A DNA stretch of 5,311 nucleotides, from assembly GCA_021158305.1 (NCBI GenBank), contig JAGGUU010000148.1, forward strand, positions 1-5,311. Reading direction: 5' to 3'. Shown in pieces: positions 1 to 5,286 of this stretch. Each line of letters opens with the position of its first letter. Position 1 is the first letter of the stretch. The notes beneath the pieces are model-generated. The model had not been told where the DNA came from. It saw only the letters and a program-made list of their open reading frames with translations, and did no database searches. Position numbers and translations under genes: made by a program. Origin of the DNA: Candidatus Bathyarchaeota archaeon. GTDB taxonomy: Archaea; Thermoproteota; Bathyarchaeia; Bathyarchaeales; DTEX01.

Positions 1-460
1 ACTTTAATATTGTGTTGAGGGTTCCATATTTTGGCTCAAGCATACTTATCCAAACGTAAGGATGCATGATTCCTGGAATAGCTGATGGAAGGAGAAATAT
101 GGCTGCTATAAGGATCTTTCCTTTAACTTTTGATAATGTCATAAATAGAGCTGCTAATATTCCGACGGTAAAGCGGAGAACCAGAGATACCGCACAGTAC
201 TGGATTGTTACATTCATTGATCTCCAGAAGTCAACGTCGGTTATTAGATCCAGATAGTTTTTTAAGCCAACAAAACTCCAATTTAATGCTTTTTTACCAA
301 CAAGCGCTATATCAGTTAAGCTAAACCATATGGTCCAAGCTGAGGGGATGAGCTGAAAAGTAAAGATTAAGGTTAATGCCGGAATAACTAGTAACGATAA
401 CACTATTTGATCTAGGTTATCTCTTATCCACGTCTTTATCTTCAAAACTTTCAAGTTCAT
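1..460 (-). CDS. ABC sugar-type transporter permease, MalF/UgpA family (partial, N-terminal half)
   Basis: Reading the minus strand from the ATG at 460 gives 153 uninterrupted codons running off the left edge. The protein starts MNLKVLKIKTWIRDNLDQIV. It has a first membrane helix at about residues 19-48, then an FVGLKNYLDL stretch (63-72) followed by DFWRSMNVT, the usual periplasm-side segment of MalF/UgpA permeases. Further helices lie at about 86-110 and 116-140, and PKYGTLNTIL (143-152) is another family signature. The family is usually near 300 residues, so about half is present, and the cytoplasmic EAA loop that contacts the ATPase lies outside the window. The protein would form half of the membrane channel for the binding protein encoded just upstream. 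No strong Shine-Dalgarno is seen: GGTG sits only 2 bases from the ATG, so translation is probably coupled to the upstream gene. A GTG at 463 is an alternative start. The family is clear; the substrate is unknown. Confidence 0.9.
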   Translation of the reverse strand, partial: MNLKVLKIKTWIRDNLDQIVLSLLVIPALTLIFTFQLIPSAWTIWFSLTDIALVGKKALNWSFVGLKNYLDLITDVDFWRSMNVTIQYCAVSLVLRFTVGILAALFMTLSKVKGKILIAAIFLLPSAIPGIMHPYVWISMLEPKYGTLNTILK

Positions 461-463
461 CAC

Positions 464-488
464 ACCATAAAAAAGGGGGGTTTATGGT
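464..488 (-). repeat. Inverted repeat at the binding protein-permease junction (possible mRNA hairpin)
   Basis: ACCATAAA (464-471) and TTTATGGT (481-488) are perfect 8-base inverted arms around a 9-base loop. In the minus-strand transcript the first arm covers the end of the binding protein gene, including its TAA stop. The second arm includes the GGTG just before the permease start, and the loop is C-rich. Such a hairpin could protect the upstream message and lower permease translation, as binding proteins are needed in excess. Only two of the eight pairs are G-C, so stability at high temperature is doubtful. Confidence 0.45.
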
Positions 489-1813
489 ATGGATATCTCT
501 TTAACGTTTTCTTCCCCGAGTTTTTCAGTTACTTTCTCCGCAAAGATATCTAAGCATTCCTCTGGTGTCCTTCCGTTGATCAACAGCTCATTCCGTAATA
601 CTTCCTTCAAAGCATCCATGTACTTATTGAATAGTGTAGTTGTAGGCTTTGGAACCGCATACTTTAAGGCTTCAGTATTCCACTCTAAGAATTTATCCTT
701 TGCATAATCTCCGATCATGGCATCTGTTCGAACAACTAGGTGAGATGTCTCATAGCCCCATTTCGCCATTATATCCGCTCTTGTTAGCTCCTTTATGAGT
801 TCAAATGCTAATTCAGGCTCCTTAGTTCTTGCTGAGATGACCCATGCGTAGTCTCTAAATGTATTCGGATACTTGCCATGCGGATTGTTTGGTCTCCCAG
901 AGCTGGGTGGATGAGCATAACCAATTACTTCTTCTCTATTTTCAATGGGATAAGGCCCATTTGGTCCCCACTTCTCGGTGTAGCACCAAGTTCCATCGAT
1001 CATTAATGGAAGTTTGCCTTCGGCAAAGAGCTTCCTGTCGTCCCATCCTTCAAGCTTAAATTCTTTGGGCATTAAGCCGTACTTGTAAATGATGTCATAG
1101 TATAGCTTAAACAGGTAAAGTAGCTGTGGACTCTTGGCGATGAATTTGCCATCGGATGGATCGTATATCACTCCTCCGTCAGAGTAAACTGGTAGCTGTT
1201 CTTCATACCAAGCCTCTATTATCATCGGAAGATCTGGGAACTTCTCTTTAAGCTTCAGAGCAACCTCTATTACGTCGTCCCAAGTTTCAGGTTGCCAAGG
1301 AACAGGCAGGCCAGCTTTCTTAAACAAGTCTTTTCGATAGTAGAGAACCATTGTGGCGGCATCATTGGGAACGGCATAGACTTTCCCGCCAATCGTATAG
1401 GCGTTCCTTGCCGCTGGATAGAATTTCTCCCAATCAGCCCACTTGCTAACGTAAGGCGTCAAGTCTAGCAAGTATTCTGTCTCGGCAAGCCTAAAAACGT
1501 CTGTTGGGCTGACCCAGCAGACATCTCCCTCCGAACCAGCAGCAAAAGATGTTATTAGCTTCTCTCCGTAGCCGCGATGCGGAGCCGTAATGATCGTGAC
1601 TTCGACTTTTACATTCTTTTCCTTAAGCATTCTTTCCTTATAATCTTCGAGTACACCACTATTTCGGATAAAGTCCGCCCACAATCCTGCCTTTGTCATT
1701 AGAGTTATCTCTGTTGTTCTAGGCTGACTGGTTGTATAATACCAGTAATAACCAGCTGCTGCAATAATCACCACAACAATAGCTGCTGCTATAATTTTGG
1801 TGGTTGAGGCCAT
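482..1813 (-). CDS. ABC transporter solute-binding protein, family 1 (sugar-type), membrane-anchored
   Basis: This 443-residue extracellular receptor captures a solute and delivers it to the permease encoded next. Residues 6-21 form one hydrophobic helix after a single lysine, followed by a short Thr/Ser/Pro-containing linker (27-35), so it is either a signal anchor or a signal peptide. There is no cysteine before residue 99, so a lipid anchor on an N-terminal Cys is excluded. Family 1 signatures are visible: the YYRKDLFKKAGLPVP stretch with TWDDV (158-181), FAEGKLPLMIDGTW (263-276), and a C-terminal helical region ending in NGRTPEECLDIFAEKV (413-428). Length fits the usual 400-450. Many aromatic residues (Trp 173, 178, 202, 257, 276, 282) are consistent with carbohydrate binding, but the ligand cannot be named; glycerol-phosphate-type or oligosaccharide ligands are both possible. 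The ATG at 1813 is chosen because GGTGA lies 6 bases upstream. It is first in an operon that runs leftwards. Confidence 0.93.
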   Translation of the reverse strand: MASTTKIIAAAIVVVIIAAAGYYWYYTTSQPRTTEITLMTKAGLWADFIRNSGVLEDYKERMLKEKNVKVEVTIITAPHRGYGEKLITSFAAGSEGDVCWVSPTDVFRLAETEYLLDLTPYVSKWADWEKFYPAARNAYTIGGKVYAVPNDAATMVLYYRKDLFKKAGLPVPWQPETWDDVIEVALKLKEKFPDLPMIIEAWYEEQLPVYSDGGVIYDPSDGKFIAKSPQLLYLFKLYYDIIYKYGLMPKEFKLEGWDDRKLFAEGKLPLMIDGTWCYTEKWGPNGPYPIENREEVIGYAHPPSSGRPNNPHGKYPNTFRDYAWVISARTKEPELAFELIKELTRADIMAKWGYETSHLVVRTDAMIGDYAKDKFLEWNTEALKYAVPKPTTTLFNKYMDALKEVLRNELLINGRTPEECLDIFAEKVTEKLGEENVKEISIP

Positions 1814-1819
1814 AAATTA

Positions 1820-1824
1820 TCACC
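1820..1824 (-). promoter_or_regulatory. Ribosome binding site of the solute-binding protein gene
   Basis: On the minus strand GGTGA is followed by 6 bases and then the ATG at 1813. This matches the archaeal anti-Shine-Dalgarno and fixes the start. Confidence 0.75.
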
Positions 1825-1868
1825 TTTCCCCCTTCAATTTTTCGGCAGCTATAATTTTTAGTCTATGC

Positions 1869-1878
1869 GTATAAATAT
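1869..1878 (-). promoter_or_regulatory. Proximal TATA box for the ABC importer operon
   Basis: The minus strand reads ATATTTATAC here, preceded by an A-rich stretch (CGAAAAA) suited to a TFB recognition element. A transcript start about 25 bases downstream, near 1845, would leave a leader of roughly 30 bases containing the GGTGA site. This is the best placed promoter for the operon. Confidence 0.55.
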
Positions 1879-1907
1879 TTTTTCGAGGCATCCATCATAA
1901 TAATACG

Positions 1908-1917
1908 TATATAAATA
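1908..1917 (-). promoter_or_regulatory. Distal TATA-like element, 40 bp upstream of the proximal one
   Basis: The minus strand reads TATTTATATA. The shared core ATAAATAT on the plus strand recurs at 1871-1878 and 1911-1918, exactly 40 bp apart. It may be a second start site or an upstream binding site. Orientation is uncertain because the element is nearly symmetric. Confidence 0.35.
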
Positions 1918-1977
1918 TCTTCAGTCACAAAATTTGTCCTTTTTTCGAACAGTTACCGCTACCGCAACACTGATTTA

Positions 1978-1986
1978 TTTAAATAA
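1978..1986 (+). promoter_or_regulatory. Candidate TATA box for the dehydrogenase operon
   Basis: TTTAAATAA matches the archaeal TATA pattern (pyrimidine-TTA-A/T-A). Use of this element would place transcription start near 2004 and give a leader of about 130 bases, which is long for archaea. Weaker AT-rich candidates at 2058-2066 and 2080-2086 would give shorter leaders. Confidence 0.35.
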
Positions 1987-2035
1987 TATCTGGGAATGTA
2001 CTTTGAGAGTTATCGAGTTAAAAAGGTTAGGAGTG

Positions 2036-2074
2036 ATGAACATTTTTGAGTCTTTAAGTTTAATAAAAAGTTGA
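2036..2074 (+). other. Possible 12-codon leader frame upstream of the dehydrogenase
   Basis: ATG at 2036 opens a frame reading MNIFESLSLIKS and ending at TGA (2072-2074). AAGGT lies 8 bases before the ATG, a plausible ribosome binding site. Three of the twelve residues are serine, and the next gene resembles the first enzyme of serine synthesis. Translational attenuation by such peptides is not established in archaea, and a 12-codon frame arises easily by chance, so this is speculative. Confidence 0.15.
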
Positions 2075-2120
2075 TTATGTTTTATGTTTGATCTGCACTG
2101 GTATGGCTACATCCATAACT

Positions 2121-2125
2121 GGAGG
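2121..2125 (+). promoter_or_regulatory. Ribosome binding site of the dehydrogenase gene
   Basis: GGAGG followed by 8 bases and the ATG at 2134. It is a strong match to the 16S rRNA tail and decides the start. Confidence 0.8.
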
Positions 2126-2133
2126 CGAAAAGC

Positions 2134-3090
2134 ATGGTTAAAATCTTAGTCTGTGACCGCATCGATCCAGAAGGCATCGAAAAGCTGAGAGAAGCAGGTT
2201 TCGATGTTAAGTTCTTAACGCGGAGAGAGATGCTGAAGGAGGAAATTCGAGAATGCGACGTCCTAATTGTAAGAAGCAGAACAAAAGTTACGCGTGACCT
2301 TATTGAGCGTGGAAGATGCCTTAAATTGATAGCTCGAGCGGGATCCGGTCTTGATAATATAGATTTAAAGGCAGCTGAGGAAAGAGGAATCGCCGTTGTA
2401 AATGCGCCTGAGGCGCCAGCAGACTCCGTAGCTGAATTAACGATAGGACTTATGATAGCTTTAGCTCGTAAGATAACTTTTGCGGATGCATCGATGAAGC
2501 GGGGAGAATGGCTCAAGAAAGAGCTGAAGGGTTTCCTACTGAAGGATAAAAAGCTAGGACTGATTGGACTTGGAAATATAGGTTTGAGAGTTGCTAGAAT
2601 AGCGAAGGCTATGGGGATGAAAATCCTTGTAACTAAAAGAACTCCTCCTTCTCCGCAATTGCTAGAAGAGCTGGAAGCTGATTTTCTCTCTTTAGATGAG
2701 CTGCTGAGACAAAGCGATATAATATCACTTCATGTTCCATTAACAGAGGAGACAAAGCATATGATAGATGTTGAAGAAATCAACAAAATGAAGAATGGAG
2801 TTTTCCTTATCAACACGGCTAGAGGGGAAGTAGTTAATGAGAAGGCCATTCTAAATGCATTGAAAACTGGGAAGCTCGGAGGCGTGGCTCTTGATGTCTA
2901 CGGAACTGAACCTCCTAAGAATCTGGAGCTGATTAAGCATCCAAACGTGATATGCACTCCTCATATAGGAGCTCAGACCGTTGAAGCTCAGAAAGAAGCG
3001 TCATTGATAATTGCTGATAAAATAATCCGTTTCTTTAATAGCCGAGCACATAATTCTCCTAAGAGATGTTTAAGTTATTCCGGAAAATGA
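2134..3090 (+). CDS. serA: D-3-phosphoglycerate dehydrogenase-like D-2-hydroxyacid dehydrogenase (short, ACT-less)
   Basis: This 318-residue cytoplasmic enzyme would oxidise 3-phosphoglycerate to 3-phosphohydroxypyruvate, the first step of serine synthesis, or interconvert a related 2-hydroxyacid and 2-oxoacid. The substrate segment VRSRTKVT (46-53) and RAGSGLDNID (68-77) resemble phosphoglycerate dehydrogenases. NAPEAPADSVAELTIGLM (90-107) is the usual hinge before the nucleotide domain. The Rossmann loop is GLGNIG (145-150). The catalytic triad is Arg230 (NTARGE), Glu259 (YGTEPP) and His277 (TPHIGA). There is no regulatory ACT domain: the chain ends about 18 residues after the last core helix. 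At the end of the second Rossmann strand the sequence is VTKRT (166-170), without the acidic residue usual in NAD enzymes, which suggests NADP(H). Glyoxylate or hydroxypyruvate reductase is the main alternative. It is the first gene of an operon, 30 bases before the LarA-like gene. Family assignment is sure; substrate is not. Confidence 0.88.
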   Translation: MVKILVCDRIDPEGIEKLREAGFDVKFLTRREMLKEEIRECDVLIVRSRTKVTRDLIERGRCLKLIARAGSGLDNIDLKAAEERGIAVVNAPEAPADSVAELTIGLMIALARKITFADASMKRGEWLKKELKGFLLKDKKLGLIGLGNIGLRVARIAKAMGMKILVTKRTPPSPQLLEELEADFLSLDELLRQSDIISLHVPLTEETKHMIDVEEINKMKNGVFLINTARGEVVNEKAILNALKTGKLGGVALDVYGTEPPKNLELIKHPNVICTPHIGAQTVEAQKEASLIIADKIIRFFNSRAHNSPKRCLSYSGK

Positions 3091-3120
3091 GCGTAAAAGA
3101 AAATAGAGAAGGTTCTTATT

Positions 3121-4368
3121 ATGGTTGAGATATGGCTTCCGTATGGAGATACTGAAGTTTGTGTAAGAGTCCCAGCGAGTAACATGCTTGACGTAATTGA
3201 GCCTAAGAAGGTAAGCGGCACGCAGAATCCTCAAAAAGAGATACGAAATGCACTGAAAAAGCCTTTGGCCGCTCCATGCATAGCAGATTTAGCCAAGCCC
3301 GGAGCAAAGGTAACCATAGTCCTAAAAGACTCTGGTGCTTCAACAAATCATATGATTCTCTCAGCCTTGATCGAGGAGTTGAAATCATCAGATGTAAGGG
3401 AGGAAGATGTCACAGTCTTAGTTGCATACGATCCCTTTAAAGCTCCATCTTCAAAGCATGGCTCCACGATGCTTAGCATGGAAGTATTTAAGATCATGCG
3501 ACATAGCTGCTTGAATCATGGAACATATGTAGGTAAAACTTCGCGTGGAACCGAGATCTTCCTAAATAGAGTATTTATGGAGGCAGATGTGAAGATTCTC
3601 GCTGGTCCGGTTGAGCCGCATCCAGTCGCTGGATATAGTGGCGGACGCGAATTGATTGTGCCTGGAATAGCGAGGATAGACTCTATTAATAAAGTTTTCA
3701 AGCTCGGCTTGGACGAAAAAGCGGTTATTGGAAATTTAAATGACAACCCTGTTCATGAAGAGATGATTGAAGCTGCCAGTCTTGCCGATATTGATTTTGC
3801 AGTAAGCATCGTTAGAAATGATGCATTTGATGTTGTGAAGGCATTCGCGGGTGACTTTAATAAAGCATTTAAGGAAGCCGTCAGGTTTGCGGAGGAGATA
3901 TATAAGGTTCCCGTGGAGAACAGAGCCGACGTGGTATTTATAAGCCCCGGAGGCTCAGCCTTCGATTCTACCTTTCAGGAAGCCGCTACATGTCTGTATG
4001 GTGCTTTAAAAATATCAAAGAGAAAGAAGAACATAGTTCTGGTCGCCGAGTGTTCTTCAGGATGCGGAGATGAGGAATTCATAGAAACAGCGTCTAAATT
4101 TGCGAACCTGAAAGATTTACGTAGAGATTTGAAGAAGAAGTTCAGTATTCCTAAGTTCATGGCATACAGGTTGCTAAGTGTTCTTCAAGAGTCTAATGTG
4201 CTGATCGTTTCGGCGATGCCGAATTATTACGTTTCCCGCGTCTTTGGGATGAAGATTGCGAGAACCGTTAATGAAGCGTTTCGTTTGTTCCTAGATGCTG
4301 TTGGAAGTAGAGGGAAGTTCTCTTTTATTCCAAAGGGGTGCTTAACTATCCCTTTTATGAAGACGTAG
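3121..4368 (+). CDS. LarA-family (DUF2088) protein lacking most racemase active-site residues
   Basis: LarA enzymes use a nickel pincer nucleotide to racemise lactate or epimerise other 2-hydroxyacids. This 415-residue protein is of normal family length and keeps the scaffold: GKTSRGTEIFLNR (138-150), EADVKILAGPVEPH (154-167), AGYSGG (170-175), VPGIA (180-184), GNLNDNPVHEEM (204-215), SPGGSAFD (275-282) and AECSSGCGDEEF (309-320). Compared from memory with Lactobacillus plantarum LarA, the cofactor-tethering lysine (GGRK) is Glu177 (GGRE). The nickel-ligand histidine position falls on Phe193. The TRP motif after Asp70 reads SGASTN, and GTHR reads YDPF (103-106). The YQxxK segment reads FQEAAT (285-290). 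Only the His of the PH pair (His167) is clearly kept. It may be a pseudoenzyme, act without the pincer, or hold the cofactor differently. The start at ATG 3121 has GAAGGT 7 bases upstream. The 30-base gap to the dehydrogenase implies co-transcription. Confidence 0.85.
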   Translation: MVEIWLPYGDTEVCVRVPASNMLDVIEPKKVSGTQNPQKEIRNALKKPLAAPCIADLAKPGAKVTIVLKDSGASTNHMILSALIEELKSSDVREEDVTVLVAYDPFKAPSSKHGSTMLSMEVFKIMRHSCLNHGTYVGKTSRGTEIFLNRVFMEADVKILAGPVEPHPVAGYSGGRELIVPGIARIDSINKVFKLGLDEKAVIGNLNDNPVHEEMIEAASLADIDFAVSIVRNDAFDVVKAFAGDFNKAFKEAVRFAEEIYKVPVENRADVVFISPGGSAFDSTFQEAATCLYGALKISKRKKNIVLVAECSSGCGDEEFIETASKFANLKDLRRDLKKKFSIPKFMAYRLLSVLQESNVLIVSAMPNYYVSRVFGMKIARTVNEAFRLFLDAVGSRGKFSFIPKGCLTIPFMKT

Positions 4369-4410
4369 CCTATTGCTGAGTGACAAGAAAAGATAAATTT
4401 TCGCCTTTAG

Positions 4411-4419
4411 GTATTTTTC
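4411..4419 (+). terminator. Possible T-tract terminator after the LarA-like gene
   Basis: GTATTTTTC lies about 45 bases past the stop of the LarA-like gene. Archaeal termination commonly uses short T-tracts without a hairpin. A weak inverted repeat (GAAAA/TTTTC, 4387-4402) precedes it. The same interval (GATAAATT, near 4392) could instead act as a poor TATA element for the next gene. Confidence 0.25.
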
Positions 4420-4433
4420 TAGATCAGTAAGAA

Positions 4434-4447
4434 ATAAGGGATAAGGG
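4434..4447 (+). repeat. Tandem ATAAGGG repeat carrying the acetyltransferase ribosome binding site
   Basis: ATAAGGG occurs twice back to back (4434-4440, 4441-4447), directly followed by the TTG start at 4448. AAGGG of the first copy is 7 bases from the start codon and serves as a Shine-Dalgarno; the second copy touches the start and is too close to do so. TAA at 4442-4444 is in frame, so TTG 4448 is the earliest possible start. Confidence 0.6.
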
Positions 4448-4936
4448 TTGGATCCTTCATATATCCTAAGAAGATTTGAGCTGAGGGATCTTCCTCGAGT
4501 GATAAGTATTAATCGTAGATGTCTACCTGAGAATTACTCAGAGAGCTTTTTCATCAGTCATTACGAAAACTTTCCGGAGATCTTTCTCGTGGCAGAAAAA
4601 GATGGAGAAGTGGTTGGTTACATAATGTGTAGAATAGAAAGCAATTTTTCAGGAATCAGCTTTATACCCTTCGCTTCCCTCAGAAAGGGGCATATAATCT
4701 CGATCGCTGTTCTTCCGGAGCATCAGAGGAAGGGTATAGGACGCGCGTTGATAGAGAAGGCCCTAGAAAATATGGCAAAGATATATAATGCTAAAAAATG
4801 CTATTTAGAGGTTCGCGTCAGTAATTATCCCGCAATAAACCTTTACAAAAAAATTGGTTTTGAGGTTCAAAGAATCGTTAGGGGATATTACGCTGACGGA
4901 GAAAACGCATATATAATGAGTAAAGATATTCAGTAG
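4448..4936 (+). CDS. rimI: Protein N-terminal acetyltransferase, RimI/Ard1 (GNAT) family
   Basis: The enzyme transfers acetyl from acetyl-CoA to protein N-terminal alpha-amino groups in the cytoplasm. The 162-residue chain is a complete GNAT domain. LPENY (26-30) followed by SFF, RKGHIISIAVLPEH (79-92), the acetyl-CoA loop QRKGIG (93-98), YLEVRVSNYPAINLY (119-133), IGF (136-138) and RGYYADGENAYIM (145-157) closely resemble Sulfolobus Ard1. His82 and Glu121 sit where the catalytic His88 and Glu127 of the Sulfolobus enzyme lie (recalled from memory), with the same offset of six. Start is TTG at 4448: an in-frame TAA at 4442 rules out anything earlier, and no ATG occurs before the conserved N-terminal strand (LRRFELRDL). 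It is separated by 79 bases from the LarA-like gene and could be read from that operon or from its own weak promoter. It is probably a housekeeping gene unrelated to its neighbours. Confidence 0.93.
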   Translation: MDPSYILRRFELRDLPRVISINRRCLPENYSESFFISHYENFPEIFLVAEKDGEVVGYIMCRIESNFSGISFIPFASLRKGHIISIAVLPEHQRKGIGRALIEKALENMAKIYNAKKCYLEVRVSNYPAINLYKKIGFEVQRIVRGYYADGENAYIMSKDIQ

Positions 4937-4999
4937 TTCCTTAAAACATATATGATATTTTGGCAATAAATCATCATCCTTGTTCCTTATGAAGGACTC

Positions 5000-5263
5000 T
5001 CAATTCTTGATTCCAGCCTCCTTTTTCCAGGCATCTCTTATTTCCATAATAATATTCTTAATTATTTGTATTTGTAGTCGTGCTTTGTGAGGCATCTTGT
5101 TCTTAGGATCTTTAAGCGTATGTTGCGCCGTAGGAAAAAATTCTATATAAAGTTTATATGGGGACTGCTGGGATTTCGATGGATTTTTTGTCGGTATGCC
5201 TGGAGTATTTTGATCGATGATATTCAGATTTTTGTCTCTTGTTGCGTGGTGTAGATAAATTCC
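5000..5263 (-). pseudogene. Start-less 87-codon open frame, possible gene remnant
   Basis: On the minus strand a frame stays open from 5263 to the TGA at 5002-5000. It is bounded upstream by TAA (5266-5264) and has no usable ATG, GTG or TTG near its beginning. The first ATG (5095) would leave only 31 residues, MPHKARLQIQIIKNIIMEIR and a short basic tail, with no clear ribosome binding site. The stretch is rich in Lys, Asn and Ile. It could be the decayed end of a gene coming from the right or a chance opening in AT-rich DNA. No family is recognised. Confidence 0.15.
5143..5161. promoter_or_regulatory. Palindromic double TATA element
   Basis: CTATATAAAGTTTATATGG contains ATATAAA (5145-5151) and TTTATAT (5153-5159), perfect inverted arms around a single G, so it offers a TATA box in both directions. 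On the plus strand TTTATAT begins 26 bases before an ATG at 5179, the spacing of a leaderless transcript. That frame, however, stops after 13 codons. Confidence 0.4.
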
Positions 5264-5286
5264 TTAGGGTGGATCTAGGAAGTTAA
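5179..5286 (+). pseudogene. Interrupted plus-strand frame behind the TATA element
   Basis: ATG at 5179 opens MDFLSVCLEYFDR and meets TGA at 5218-5220. The same frame continues for 21 codons (YSDFCLLLRGVDKFLRVDLG and one more residue) to TAA at 5284-5286, then resumes with ATG at 5290. The residue mix on either side of the TGA looks protein-like, with hydrophobic and charged residues interspersed, and the promoter spacing suits a leaderless gene. It may be a decayed gene start or coincidence. No family is recognised. Confidence 0.15.

Larger units (their letters stand above)
1814..2133. promoter_or_regulatory. Divergent intergenic control region
   Basis: This 320-base stretch separates the leftward importer operon from the rightward dehydrogenase operon and contains promoters for both. 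It is AT-rich apart from a short island at 1950-1972 with two near-copies of ACCGC (TACCGCTACCGC, 1954-1965). A direct repeat of GAGTTA occurs at 2007-2012 and 2015-2020. These are candidate regulator sites by position only. No RNA gene, CRISPR or known riboswitch fold is recognisable. Confidence 0.5.

Noticed and set aside
66..257. 63-codon plus-strand frame
   Set aside because: It is opposite the permease gene, whose membrane helices and MalF-type motifs read cleanly on the minus strand.
2033..2090. Box C/D guide RNA candidate beginning GTGATGA at 2033
   Set aside because: The C box matches, but no CTGA D box or proper D'/C' spacing follows within a normal guide RNA length.
2082..2516. 144-codon open frame on the minus strand
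   Set aside because: It lies opposite the dehydrogenase gene, whose motifs and ribosome binding site are clear. The minus-strand product is Ser/Arg-rich with no family features, so it is a shadow frame.
3640..3660. GGRE as a sequencing error of GGRK (one base, A to G)
   Set aside because: Other active-site motifs (TRP, GTHR, nickel-ligand His, YQxxK) are changed too, so a single error does not explain the pattern.
3516..3746. 76-codon minus-strand frame (and similar ones at 3203-3388 and 3975-4160)
   Set aside because: They are antisense to the best conserved parts of the LarA-like gene and have no start signals or motifs.
4937..4980. Minus-strand ATGATGA near 4970 as a C box
   Set aside because: The nearest CTGA is about 36 bases downstream inside the acetyltransferase end, with no internal D'/C' pair.
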